Positions 45,400-57,194 of a stretch of DNA of 64,000 bases are shown here, one piece after another. The notes below the pieces were generated by a model. The model ran no database searches. It saw nothing but the letters and a program-made list of their open reading frames with translations, and was not told the DNA's origin. Within the stretch, counting starts at the first letter, position 1. The number at the start of each line of letters is the position of its first letter. Position numbers and translations under genes: made by a program. The stretch covers positions 92,514,264 through 92,578,263 of the forward strand of contig NC_088797.1 in NCBI RefSeq assembly GCF_011386835.1, given 5' to 3'. The stretch is from Chrysemys picta bellii. Its lineage: Eukaryota; Chordata; Testudines; Emydidae.

Positions 45400-45584
45400 A
45401 TCATAGAATATCAAGGTTGGAAGGGACCTCAGGAGATCATCCAGTCCAACCCTCTGCTCAAAGCATGACCAATCCCCAGACAGATTTTTGCCCCAGATCC
45501 CTAAGTGGCCGCCTCAAGGATTGAACTCACAACCCTGGATTTAGCAGGCCAATGCTCAAACCACTGAGCTATCCCTCCCCCCCT
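45400..45584 (-). repeat. tRNA-headed SINE with CR1 tail (Cry I-like)
   Basis: On the minus strand the element starts with a tRNA-like head containing an A box (TAGCTCAGTGGTTTGAGC) and a B box (GGTTGTGAGTTCAATCC). A short linker follows, then a 3' tail (GGTTGGACT...ATATTCTATGATT) that matches the end of the CR1 at 52350-53187. This is the layout of the tortoise Pol III/Cry I SINE, which is believed to use the CR1 machinery. The tRNA identity was not resolved. Confidence 0.8.
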
Positions 45585-46435
45585 AGAGGAGAGATGTATC
45601 TATTGAGTTATTCTCACTACATAATAAGTGCTGCACATAGGAAAGAATGCTAAATCATTATGTACTGCAATTATGTGAAAAAAATCATTATTCAGTTTCT
45701 TTGGAGAAAAGGAGATTTAAAAAAAAAACATTTCCCCAAGTTTTACACCCTGTAAAACAAAAGCTGAAAATTCTTACATGTTTATCCCTCATTTTGTTTA
45801 CTATTGCTTGGCCAGTCTTGCAGGCCTTATTTCACCGAGGGTTTTCTAAACAGGTACTGTAGCCTCAGGCCCTGTGTTTCATCTCTGGTAGATATTTTTG
45901 TACTATATTTTCCTCCTTTTAGAAGCCTGAGGTGGGAGTTCGAGGAGCCCTGTATTGATGGAAATGAGTCCCTTGGTCCAAGCTCCGCAACACAACCAGT
46001 TTCCTTGACAGCATGAATCCATTTGTGATGGATCAAGTGGGAGAGAGAAGTACAGGAAAGGTTCTGAAGATTTATTTGGAATAGGGGATGGAGATACAGT
46101 GCCTGTTTATTGAGGTATGTTGGCTGATATAGCTAAAAATGTTGCAAGGTTAATAAAAAGGTTAATATATTAAAAAATGTTTGCACAGCTCAAATGTGTT
46201 GTTTTGTGCAAAACCCAACCACCATCCAAAAACCTGCTGCTCCTATAGATTTTTGTTGTTGTTGTTGTTAAAACTGTAGTTTTAACATTCCTCCTTTGGA
46301 GATTAAAGCACCTAGGTAAATGTTCCAGCTCCTCTTGGGTGTGAAGAAGGCAATGGGAGGATGGCTTTTTCCCCAACACAATCTATTTGTTGTAGGGGTG
46401 GTGTTCTCCAATATTTTCATAATTTGGATCAACTC
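45585..46435. other. No gene recognised
   Basis: Short frames on both strands (45647-46036) overlap each other without motifs. A (TTG)n run lies near 46253-46269. Confidence 0.4.
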
Positions 46436-46445
46436 TATATAGGTT

Positions 46446-46547
46446 GTAAAAAGCAACAGAGGGTCCTGTGGCACCTTTGAGACTAACAGAAGTACTGGGA
46501 GCATAAGCTTTCGTGGGTAAGAACCTCACTTCTTCAGATGCAAGACA
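46446..46547 (-). mobile_element. 5'-truncated Penelope-like 3' end, 102 bp
   Basis: Flanked by 10-bp duplications TATATAGGTT (46436-46445 and 46548-46557). It contains 'ggtcctgtggcacctttgag', 'gactaacagaagtactggga' and 'gcataagctttcgtgggtaa', the antisense of the 3' motifs shared by the group. The terminal tail is missing. The exact duplications show a retrotransposition-like insertion. Confidence 0.75.
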
Positions 46548-46557
46548 TATATAGGTT

Positions 46558-49154
46558 AATTGTGCCATGGACACCTCTCCCATTCAGGATTGCTCAGGTC
46601 ACCTTCCTTCCCATTTTTAATCAAGAGGACCTCTTACAGTCTCACAGTATGGCCCACTTCCTTTCCCATTCATGATAATGACACCCTTGTGGCAACTGCA
46701 GCAATTGCTCACATAGAAAAGCAAAATTATGAAAGTTTAATGTATTTTTAGCTGTCTTTCAATTCAATTTAGCAGCTGGAAAGAAAGAGAGCCAGTAAAA
46801 AGAGACCAGCCAGCTCTTCACAGGTCAGAGTCTGAGAACTACTACCATAGAGGGTAGGACTCTTGTGATTAGCAAACGTAGCTCAGGAAGAAAGGGAACC
46901 AGTCCCAGAAATGAACTCAACAATATGAGAGCAGCCCAATACAGCGAGTTCTTAGTGTTACAGCTATGTAATACAAGTTAATCCTGACAGTGATAGAGTC
47001 AATAATTCAGGAAACGGATGTATTCAGGAATATACTCTGTTCTGTTCAGAAAATTCAAATCCCCCCCCCCCCCCCCCCGCCCTGAGTAATATCTCCATGG
47101 GACAACAGGTCATTTTAAATCTCCCCTGTGATCAAATTTCTCACTCTTGGTCTGTCGAAAGCTTCCCACACCTTTCCAATAGTCTAAATTCATAACAGAC
47201 ATTGACAGAAAAAAATGTCTTTGCAGAAAATAACAGAAGGTAAGGACAATATTAGCCCAGGCAAAGTGTAGCACAGAATGAGCCAGTGGAGAGAACCAGT
47301 ATGCCATACAGCATACATTGTTGAAAAAACAGGGAGGCTAGTTCTTTCCTTTACAGAACCAGAACCCAAGCTATATTGTCAAATAACCTGGTCTGAGCTC
47401 AGACTAGTGCTGGCCACATAAACACACCTGAATGATTACTGCTTCCTAGCTACTAGTACATGTCAGATTATAATAAAACATTCCAGCAGCAACATCAAAA
47501 ATACACAAAATCTAAAATAATCAGGTTAACAAGTCAACAGTTGCTAAGATTTTAATGGAAGGCACAGTGCTGTGCAATCAAAATGCCCAACTAACATGAT
47601 ACACCATACTGATATTCAATGATAAGTTTAGTCAAGGACATTCAAAAGGCTTTACAACACACAACTGTTCAGGCAAAACAAGGGATGACAGAAATGGCAA
47701 TAAATTTAGTAAATTAAAACTTGTATTATATGTCCCTACAGGAGATTTGTAATAAGCTCCCAACTTCTGTGTGTTAAATGAAGGGGAAAATAAGAAATAT
47801 TTGATAAATAAGTGAGAGAGAGAACAGTTGTTTTCTATTGTTAGATGGGAGATTGATATCAATAGGATATTTAATTTTTTTTATTTTTAAAAAAGAGATC
47901 CATTCCCCTTCTGCATTTTGTCTTTTTCGGACATGTTCAGGTCACGTGGGAGGTGTTAAATTCACTAAGTGGGGAGTTTTGTAAATTAGAAGAGGGAAAT
48001 GAACAATATAACATGCAACTCAGTTTCACTGTACAAATTACCTCTTTTCTAACCATTAAGAAATCAAAAATAGTCAATCCCAGATTAGACAGTTAATTAA
48101 GCCAAATCAAATAACCCTTGAAGGGCTATATAGGATATCAGCACAGGCAGGTAGGTATGTAAGGGCTTTGGGAAAGGAAAGACTTGGGGAAAGGGATTCC
48201 AGGATGAGAGAAATCCAGCTGAAGAGTGGGACAGGAAGGAAGCGAGATGAGAATCAGGTAGCTAGAGTGGAAAAGGTTATCTTGGGAGAAGGATTTGGTT
48301 GGTTTTGAAGAGGGAAAATAGGTTTCAAAAGGTTCAAATACATTTAAGTTTTGGATGGACATCCAAATATTTTGGGTCTTAACTGAACCAAACTGCCTTG
48401 CTTTTTGAGGATTTCCCGTCTATGTAAGGAACATGAAAGAGGGAGAAAATAAACAATATTAGAATTATAGTAGGGCTAAACTCAGTTGGTTCTAGAAATA
48501 TCCCGAGCAACATTCATGATGTGTGGGCAGATAAAATGGAAAGTAACCGCTATTCTGGCAACTGACTCATAATACTGTCTACAGCAAGAGCAAACAAGAA
48601 CATTACATTAAAAATGAGGATACAAAAAAATCAATAGTGCTGTCAATGTTCTAACGTCTTATTGATGTTTCACATATTGATTTTGGTCATAGGCCTTTCA
48701 GCTACTAGATGTTCAGAAAACTTTTTAGGGAATATATGTGGTTCCTATATTAATCCAGAAAAACACTTTAAAGTTTTGATACTCTATAGACTATGCCTTC
48801 GAGATCTAAAGAAGCATTAACATTTAAACATGCATTATTTCTAACTTCCCAAAGCAAGTTCTCACTCCAACACAGCTATATGATTTATTTCTTCCTCTTT
48901 TTAAACACAGGTTCCTATATCTATAAAGATGAATAGGGCTAAATTCTGATCACAGTGATTTGAGAAAATTAAATTGAGGGTAGAAATTTGGCCTAAAAAG
49001 GTTTTGGGCAATCACAGAGGAGATTTACCACTCCTATATACATATAAATACTCTTAACATTAATGTGAAATGCTTGTGTGTACCGATGCATAATACACTA
49101 CAAACATGTTTGAGGTTACAGAAGGTAAAAGTTACAGCACAAATAATAACAAAT
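46558..49154. other. Long stretch with no supported gene
   Basis: AT-rich unique-looking DNA with an 18-C homopolymer at 47061-47078. Frames up to 78 codons have no recognisable domain. Confidence 0.4.
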
Positions 49155-51990
49155 GTAAGAACATAAGAATGGCCATACAGGGTAAGACCAAAGGTCCATC
49201 TAGCCCTGTATCCTGTTTTCTGATAGTGGCCAATGCCAGGTGCCCCAGAGGGAATGAACAGAACAAGTAATCATCAAGTGATCCATTCCATGTTACTCAT
49301 TCCCAGCTTCTGGCTAGGGACAGAGGCTAGGGACACCATTCCTTCCATCCTTGCTAATAGCCATTGATGGACCTATCCTCCATTAATTTATCTAGTTCTT
49401 TTTTGAACCCTGTTATAGTCTTGGCCTTCACAACATCTTCTGGAAAAGATTTCCACAGGTTGATTGTGCATTGCGTGAAGAAATATTTCCATTTGTTTGT
49501 TTTATACCTGCTGCCTATTAATTTCATTTGGTGACCCTTAGTTCTTGTGTTATGAGAAGGAGTAAATAACACTTCCTTTCTCCACGCCAGTCACGATTTT
49601 ATAGACCTCTATCATATCCCTCCCTTAGTCGTCTCTTTTCCAAGCTGAAAAGTTCCAGTCATATTCATCTCTCCTCAGTCGGAAGCCGATCCATACTCAT
49701 AATCATTTTTGTTGCCCTTTTCTAAATCTTTTCCAATTCCAATATATCTTTTTTGTGATGGGGTGACCACATCTGCAAGCAGTATTCAAGATGTGGGTAT
49801 ACCATGGATTTATATAGCGTCAATATGATATTTTCTATCTTATTTGTACCTTTCTTAATTATTCCCAACATTCTGTTTGTTTTTTTGACTGCTGCTGCAC
49901 ATTGAGTGGATGTTTTCAGAGAACTATACACAATGACTCCAAGTTCTCTTTCTTGAGTGGTAACAGCTAATATAGACCCCCATCGTTTTATATGTATAGT
50001 TGGGATTATGTTTTCCATTGTGCATTACTTTGCATTTATCAACATTGAATTTCATCTGCCATTTTGTTGCCCAGTCACCTAGTTTTGAGAGATACTTTTG
50101 TAGCTCTTCTCAGTCTGCCTGGGACTTAACTATCTTGAGTAGTTTTGTATCAGTTGCAAATTTTGCCACCTCACTATTTACCCCCTTTTCCAGATAATTT
50201 ATAAATATGTTGAATAGGACTGGTCCCAGTACAGACCCCTGGGGGACACCACTATTTACCTCTCTCCATTCTGAAAACTGACCATTTATTCCTAGCCTTT
50301 GTTTCTTATCTTTTAACCAGTTACCAATCCATGAGAAGACCTTCCCTCTTATCCTATGACTGCTTACTTTGCTTAAGAGCCTTTAGTGAGGGAACTTGTC
50401 AAAGGCTTTCTGAAAATCGAAGTATACTATATCTACTGGATCCCCCTTGTCCTCATGCTTGTTGACCCCCGCAAAGAATTCTAATAGATTGGTGAGATAT
50501 GATTTCCCTTTACAAAAACCATGTTGGCTCTTCCCCAACAAATTATGTTCATCTATGTGTCTGACAGTTATGTTCTTTACTGTAGTTTCAAACAGTTTGC
50601 CTGGTACTGAAGTCAGGCTTACCGGCTTGTAATTGCTGGGATCACCTCTGGAGCCCTTTTTAAAATTGGCATCACATTAGCTATCCTCCTGTCGTTTGGT
50701 ACAGAAACTGATTTAAATGATAGGTTACAGACCACAGTTAGTAGTTCTGCAATTTCACATTTGAGTTCCTTCAGAACTCATGGAGGAATACCATCTGGTC
50801 CTGGTGACTTATTACTGTTTATCAATTTGTTCCAAAACCTCCTGTAATGACACCTCTATCTGGGACATTTCCTCAGATTTGTCACCTAAAAAGAATGACC
50901 TTGATTTGGGAATCTCCCTCACATCCTCAGCCGTGAAGACCGATGCAAAGAATTCATTTAGTTTCTGCACAATGGCCTTATCATCCTTGAGTGCTACTTT
51001 AGCATCTCAATCCTCCAGTGGCCCCACTGGTTATTTAGCAAGCTTCTTGCTTCTGATGTACTTAAATTTTTTTTGCTATTACTTTTTGAGTCTTTGTCTA
51101 GCTGTTCTTCAAATTCTTTTTTGGCCTTCCTAATTATATTTTTACACTTCATATGCTAGAGTTTATGCTCCTTTCTATTTTCCTCACTAGGGTTTAATTT
51201 TCACTTTTTAAAGGATGCCTTTTTGCCTCTCACTGCTTCTTTCACTTTGTTGTTTAGCCACGGTGGCATTTTTTTTGCTTCTCTTAAATGTATACCCCAA
51301 ATTAAAAAACGTAGTAAGTTGAGCCTCTATTATGGTGTCTTTAAAAAGTTTCCATGCAGCTTGCAGGGATTTCACTTTTTGCGCTGTACCTTTTAATTTC
51401 TGTTTCACTAACTTCCTCATTTTTGTGTAGTCCCCCTTTCTGAAATTAAATGCTACAGTGTTGGGCTGCTGTGGTGTTTTAATTATATTATGGTCACTGT
51501 TACCAAGCGGTCCAGCTATATTCACCTCTTGGACCATATCCTGTGCTCCACTTAGGACTAAATCAAGAATTGCCTCTCCTCTTGTGGGTTCCAGGACTAG
51601 CTGCTCCAAGAAGCAGTCATTTAAGGTGTGAAGAAACTTTATCTCTGCATCCCATCCTGAGGTGACATGTAACCAGACAATATGGAGATAGCTGAAATAC
51701 CCCATTATTACTGAGTTTATTTTAACAGCCTCTCTAATCTCCCTAAGTATTTCACAGTCACCCTCCTGGTCAGGTGTTTGATAATATATCCCTACTGCTA
51801 TATTCTTATTATTAGAGCATGGAATTACTATCCATAGAGATTCTGTGGTACAGTTTGGTTCATTTTTTGATTTTTACTTCATTTGATTCTATGCTTTCTT
51901 TCATATATAGTGCTACTCCCCCACCAGCACAATGTGTTCTGTCCTTCTGATATATTTTGTACCTTGGTATTATTGTGTCCCATTGATTAC
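49155..51990 (-). mobile_element. CR1 LINE, degenerate
   Basis: Its 3' end is the CATAAGAAC-type repeat at 49155-49175. Read on the minus strand from the 5' side, frame 51208-51705 holds the endonuclease C-terminal half (ILDLVLSGAQ, LGNSDHNII). RT sequence follows through 50200-50900. The thumb region lies at 49722-50018 (KKTNRMLGIIKKG) and the C-terminal domain at 49354-49572. It aligns along its length with the CR1 at 57195-60050 but carries more stops and frameshifts, so it is older or less constrained. CR1 proteins nick DNA and copy their own RNA; this copy cannot. Confidence 0.85.
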
Positions 51991-52349
51991 CCTCATTCCC
52001 CCAAGAACCTTAAGACTCTTAATCTTAAGATTAGTAGCAGAATAACTAAGCAGGAGGTTGGGAGATATACATGGAAATCAGTAAGAGTTCTCTTGAAAAC
52101 GGAAGCTACCCCTGTAAGATACGTCTTACAAAAGACAGAACAAACACATTCACTATTCAAATGATCTGTAAGATGACAGAGTAAGTCAACCTTATTCAAT
52201 TAGCAAAAGAAAATATTCCTTCACAAAATGACCTTTTCCACCACACACATCAAAATGTCACACAACGAACACAAGTTCCCTGGCCCAGCCCCCTCCTTCA
52301 AAAAGACAAAAGCAAATCCCGGGTACAAAAAAAGATACATCAAAACCCA
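51991..52349. other. No gene recognised between two CR1s
   Basis: 360 bp of unassigned sequence. Frames 51883-52164 (+) and 51993-52199 (-) overlap and have no motif. Confidence 0.35.
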
Positions 52350-53187
52350 GTTTAACTGATCTAGACAAATTAGAGGATTGGGCCAAAAGAAACCTGATGA
52401 GGTTCAACAAGGACAAGCGCAGAGTCCTGCACTTAGGACGGAAGAATCCCATTCACTGTTACAGACTAGGGACCGAATGGCTAGGAAGCAGTTCTGCAGA
52501 AAAGGACCTAGGGGTTACAGTGGAAGAGAAGCTGGAGATGAGTCAACAGTGTGCCCTTGGTGCCAAGAAGGCTAACGGCATTTTGGGCTGTATAAGTAGG
52601 GGCATTGCCAGCAGATCAAGGGACAAGATCATTCCCCTCTATTCGACATTGGTGAGGCCTCATCTGGAGTACTGTGTCCAGTTTTGGGCCCCACACTACA
52701 AGAAGGATGTAGAAAAATTGGAAAGAGTCCAACGGAGGGCAACAAAAATGATTAGGGGGCTGGAGCACATGATTTATGAGGAGAGGCTGAGGGAACTGGG
52801 ATTGTATAGTCTGCAGAAGAGAAGAATGAGGGGGGATTTGATAGCTGTTTTCAACTATCTGAAAGGGGGTTCCAAAGAGGATGGATCTAGACTGTTCTCA
52901 GTGGTACCTGATGACAGAACAAGGAGTAATGGTCTCAAGTTGCAGCAGGGGAGGTTTAGGTTGGATATTAGGAAAAAAAATTTCACTAGGAGGGTGGTGA
53001 AGCACTGGAAAGGGTTACCTAGGGAGGTAGTGGAATCTCCTTTCATAGAGGTTTTTAAGGTCAGGCTTGACAAAGCCCTGGCTGGGATGATTTAGTTGGG
53101 AATTGGTCCTGCTTTGAGCAGGGGGGTTGGACTAGATGACCTCCTGAAGTCCCTTCCAACCCTGATATTCTATGATTCTATGATCTG
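52350..53187 (+). mobile_element. CR1 LINE 3' end with long open RT tail
   Basis: A 232-codon frame at 52397-53095 encodes the C-terminal part of a CR1 reverse transcriptase, including [38 protein letters not shown] and [10 protein letters not shown]. Catalytic motifs A to C lie upstream and are missing. The 3' UTR ends in ATTCTATG repeats near 53168-53187. This is a different CR1 subfamily from the other three in the window, closer to the classic bird-type CR1. The uninterrupted frame suggests relative youth. Confidence 0.9.
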
Positions 53188-53194
53188 GAATGGT

Positions 53195-54215
53195 AGAAAA
53201 AGTATTAATTATTATTATTTATATTATGGTAATATCTACAAACATCAACCAAGATAGAAACATCAACTTCACTGTGCTAGGCTCCATACAAACACTTAAT
53301 AAGAGATAGGTTTCAGAGTAACAGCCGTGTTAGTCTGTATCCGCAAAAAGAAGAACAGGAGTACTTGTGGCACCTTAGAGACTAACAAATTTATTAGAGC
53401 ATAAGCTTTCGTGGAGTACAGCCCACTTCTTCGGATGCATATAGAATGGAACATATATTGAGGAGATATATATACACACATACAGAGAGCATAAACAGGT
53501 GGGTGTTGTCTTACCAACTCTGAGAGGCCAATTAATTAAGAGAAAAAAAACTTTTGAAGTGATAATCAAGCTAGCCGAGTACAGACAGTTTGATAATAAG
53601 TGTGAGAGTACTTACAAGGGGAGATAGAGTTAATGTTTGTAATGGCTCAGCCATTCCCAGTCCTTATTCAAACCGGAGTAGACACAATCAACTCCGGTTT
53701 GAATAAGGACTGGGAATGGCTGAGCCATTACAAACATTAACTCTATCTCCCCTTGTAAGTACTCTCACACTTATTATCAAACTGTCTGTACTCGGCTAGC
53801 TTGATTATCACTTCAAAAGTTTTTTTTCTCTTAATTAATTGGCCTCTCAGAGTTGGTAAGACAACACCCACCTGTTTATGCTCTCTGTATGTGTGTATAT
53901 ATATCTCCTCAATATATGTTCCATTCTATATGCATCCGAAGAAGTGGGCTGTAGTCCACGAAAGCTTATGCTCTAATAAATTTGTTAGTCTCTAAGGTGC
54001 CACAAGTACTCCTGTTCTTCTTTTAATAAGAGATAGTCATTGCTCTGAAGAGTTTACAATCCAAATAGACAAGCCAGACAAGATGTAGGAAAAAGACAGA
54101 CAACTGAGGGAAAGCTTAAGTACAAGACCACACATGAAGCTTGTGGCAGAGCCAGGAACTGAACCCAGATCTCGTGAGTCCCAGTTCATTGCATTAACTA
54201 CAAATCTAGCATGTG
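53195..54215 (-). repeat. L3-type 3' end joined to a MIR-like head, split by an insertion
   Basis: A TTA-rich start, 'tgtgctaggctccatacaaac' (53273-53293) and 'agagtttacaatccaaatag' (54050-54069) are successive parts of an L3-type 3' end on the minus strand. They are separated by the 713-bp palindromic insertion at 53310-54022. Beyond it, 'gtggcagagccaggaactga' at 54142-54161 resembles a MIR-like SINE head. The host repeat predates the insertion. Confidence 0.6.
53310..54022 (-). mobile_element. Giant fold-back Penelope-like insertion
   Basis: A 713-bp insertion between 14-bp duplications TTAATAAGAGATAG (53296-53309 and 54023-54036). The first 38 bp are the single-copy tail. After that come two inverted arms of 332 bp each (53348-53679 and 53691-54022) separated by 11 bp. 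By eye the arms differ at one position (in 'gtggagtac' versus 'gtggactac'). From 53681 the plus strand reads 19 codons (DTINSGLNKDWEWLSHYKH) and a TAA at 53738. This fits the extreme C-terminus of a Penelope-like RT/GIY-YIG protein in turtles, which is recall. The rest of each arm is 3' UTR. Confidence 0.85.
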
Positions 54216-54830
54216 TGAGTGCATATATCTCTCTGCGTGCGTGCATGCATGTTTTGTTTTCCTAAATCTGGATTTAGAAAATACATATTTTGCTCTTAGT
54301 GGAAGGGAAAACACATCAGAGAGGATACTATTTCCCACAGCTCCCTGCCTTAACCTTGAGCTTCCAACTGGTGCAGTGACGAGCAGATATGGTTTATCAC
54401 CCAACCCTTTACATACGTAAAAGACTTGTGCAAGGAGCCTTCCACATAAAATGTCTTAAAGGTTTGCCCAAACTAGTCTCCTCAAAGGGTCATCATTGTG
54501 CTATATTATGTTTGGAATCCATTAAATTTAAAAATATATTTCATTGTAATTTAACTAAACCACAACAATTATTTGCAGAAAAATATATATTTGAATGGAT
54601 TTATAAACACCAACATAATTGAAAAAGATAAAGCTGTAATGGAAACACAGAAGTGAAAACCGGATACATTCATTTCAAAGAAAGATTAGATGGACAAATG
54701 AACAAACTATGTTTCTTCATGAGTAACATTTTGTTTTAGTAAACCTTTTTTTTTTTAACAGCAGCAATATATACCTCAGTCACATAGAACTCGTGGGGTA
54801 ACAGCATAAAATATACTCCATTCAAAGGAA
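54216..54830. other. No gene recognised
   Basis: AT-rich spacer. Frames at 54198-54622 on both strands lack motifs. Confidence 0.4.
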
Positions 54831-54985
54831 AAAGAACGAGGAGTACTTGTGGCACCTTAGAAACTAACAAATTTATTTGGGCATAAGCTTTCGTGGGCTA
54901 AAACCCATGTCATCAGATGCATGCAGTGGAAAATACAGTAGGAAGATATATATATATACAGAGAACATGCAATCCACTGAACATT
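54831..54985 (-). repeat. Penelope-like 3' end fragment
   Basis: Antisense motifs 'gaggagtacttgtggcacct', 'actaacaaatttatttgggc' and 'ataagctttcgtgggct' appear in the same order as the left arm of 53310-54022. They are followed by a TA-rich run, 'gatatatatatata'. The terminal tail is absent, and I did not identify target duplications. Confidence 0.7.
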
Positions 54986-55584
54986 ATTGATGGAAACATC
55001 AGAACAAGCTGCAATTTTCATCTTACTATCTCAAAGATATAGTTGAAAACATTGCACCTGTTTTTAAAAGTTAAATCCACATAATCTATTTATTTATTTT
55101 GTTGCTCTAAGGTATATGTTGATCAGACCAATAACAATCAGTAATTTAATAAGTCTTTTAATAAGCAAAGAATAGGAGCTGTAGTTTTATGGCTGCATTT
55201 TATTCCCAGTTTATACTAACAGCTGCGGCCCTATGTCTCAAATAAAAATTCTTTTCTATTTTGGTGAGTAGTGTTTTTGGTTTAGAGTACCAGCATTATT
55301 TTCCTATTCCTAGAAACATTTGCTTATTGTTGTGAATTTGAGAGTAAATGCAACTACTTTAGATTGGGGATAACAGTTAATACTGAAATAGCAACTGTAG
55401 TGAAAAATGTCATAATCTTTTTTTTTTTAATAAGAAATAGCATCACAAATAAATAAAACACACAATCACACTAATGACTACCATAACATACATATTCTGT
55501 GTTTCTAGTATGAAGAAACACAAAGGACACTCTTTAATACAATGCTCAGATTATTGGATAGCAAAAATTAAAGATTTGTATGTA
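54986..55584. other. No gene recognised
   Basis: AT-rich sequence with no frame or known repeat. Confidence 0.4.
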
Positions 55585-55673
55585 TGGCCTGATTTTGAGA
55601 AATCTTGAGTACCCAAAACTCCTCATGAATCAATGGGATATGCAGGTGGCTCAGCACCTCTGAGTATCAGGTT
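55585..55673. repeat. Ancient palindromic MITE-like fragment
   Basis: 'ggcctgattttgagaaatcttgagtacccaaaactc' (55586-55621) mirrors 'gtggctcagcacctctgagtatcagg' on the right around 'tcaatggg'. It is decayed. Confidence 0.55.
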
Positions 55674-55739
55674 TCTAATTCTTTATTTAACGGTGTTCCA
55701 ATGTATTCTAGAACGTCTTCAGAAAGGTTCAGAAAGTGA

Positions 55740-55872
55740 AGAAGTGCATCTGAAGAAGTGAGGTTTTTTACCCACGAAAGCTTATGCCCATATAAATCCA
55801 TTAGTCGTTAAGGTGCCATCGGACTCCTTGTTGTTTTTGTGGATACAGACTAACATGGCTACCCCCTGATAC
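55740..55872 (+). mobile_element. 5'-truncated Penelope-like 3' end, 133 bp
   Basis: Bounded by 12-bp duplications TTCAGAAAGTGA (55728-55739 and 55873-55884). It contains 'gaagaagtgagg', 'cccacgaaagcttatgc', 'aaggtgccatcggactcc' and the tail 'cagactaacatggctacccc'. This is the simple, non-folded form of the element that is palindromic at 20573 and 53310. Confidence 0.8.
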
Positions 55873-56064
55873 TTCAGAAAGTGAGTTTTCCCCATCAGTG
55901 ATAAACTGTATTTGCTAGAAAGCAGTAGTTTGAGATAATGTGTCTGCTCTTAAACCTCAGTAGGATTTTGCCATTGACTTTAGGATTTGGCCTGTTACTT
56001 TTCACACAAATACACAAAGAACATACTTAAAAAAATGTAGATCCAAAAAGGTATAGTTTCAACA

Positions 56065-56187
56065 TAGGGTGACCAGACAGCAAGTGTGAAAAATTGGGAC
56101 GGGGGTGAAGGATAATAGGCACCTGTAGAAGAAAAAAAACCAAATATCGGGACTGTTCCTATAAAATAGGGACATCTGGTCACCCTA
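56065..56187 (-). mobile_element. 123-bp hAT-type MITE, second copy
   Basis: Perfect 13-bp inverted ends TAGGGTGACCAGA and TCTGGTCACCCTA and perfect 8-bp duplications TTTCAACA (56057-56064 and 56188-56195). It has exactly the same length as the copy at 43597-43719 and the reverse orientation, and its ends are better preserved. Confidence 0.92.
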
Positions 56188-56195
56188 TTTCAACA

Positions 56196-56477
56196 TGAGC
56201 ACATGAATTACTATAAGAACCTGCTTTGAGAGGCCTAAATGCAAGCCCTACATAACACAAACTTCACCAGTTTGCTGGGGCAGCCTCACTTTCACCTGTA
56301 AAGGTTTAAACGGATATAGCATCCAGCCTTCCAAGGGTAAACTGTTGCTTCAGTTCCATTGGCAGAAATGGGAATTGGTGGCCATTTTGGAGAAGGGCAA
56401 AGCTTTGTGAAATTAAAGGCATAAATCAGCAATTAATGAGAATTAAAAACTTTGACTTTCACTAGGGCCTCTCCCGC
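56196..56477. other. No gene recognised
   Basis: Unassigned spacer before the L3 LINE begins to be recognisable. Confidence 0.35.
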
Positions 56478-56716
56478 TAGGTCCTGACATCCAGGCTAAA
56501 TCTCGCCAATTCTTTCTGCATAAAATCTCTGAGATATTGCCTTTCTTATCCATCTATACTGCTAAAACTCTCATTTAAGCACTCATTAGCCTGTGTCTCA
56601 ATTACTGCAACATCCTGCTCTCTGGCCTTGACAAATGCAATTTCCCCCCACTCATATCCACTTAGAATGCTGCTGCAAAGATCATTTTCCTACCCTGCTA
56701 CTTTGACAATATCACA

Positions 56717-57194
56717 CCCATGGACGTCAGGTATAATAGGTCAGCAAAGGCTGAGCCTTCCCTGGTGTAACTGCCACCGACCCGCTGCCGGACACCAGGG
56801 CTGTGGTGGCCCTGCCCCTGTTCCTTCCCCGAGGTCGCCACTTTCTGCTGCTACTGCTGTCTGCCTGCTTGCTGCTGCTTGCCCGGTCCCTCCTCCTCGG
56901 GGGCGGGGGAGTGAGGAGGGAAGACGGTGAGCCAACAGTGGGTGGATGGGTCTGGTGTGGGAGTGAGGTGGCTCCTTGTGCTGGGGCTGGCCAGGAGCAG
57001 CCCAGCCCACTGTGGCTGTGCCTGGCCCAGTGCTCGGGGTAGCGGGCGGCTTGGCCTGGCACTTGGTGTGGCTGGGGGCTTGGCCTGGCCAGCAGCTCGG
57101 TGAGGGGGGCGGCGTGGCTGGGGCCGGCCCAGCAGCTCGGCCTGATGTGGCGGGGGGGGAGGGGTGGCGGCTCAGCCCGGCACGGATGGGGGAG
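56717..57194. repeat. GC-rich left half of an unclassified element
   Basis: Runs such as 'ggtcagcaaaggctgagcc', 'cttggcctggc' and 'cccagcagctcgg' recur. Frames on both strands (56727-57331) overlap extensively and are explained by GC content. The presumed right half is 60051-60146. I recall similar sequence in turtle genomes but have no name for it. Confidence 0.45.

Noticed and set aside
53375..53995. Two identical 64-codon proteins on opposite strands
   Set aside because: They are the same 3' UTR read in each arm of the palindrome, not a duplicated gene.
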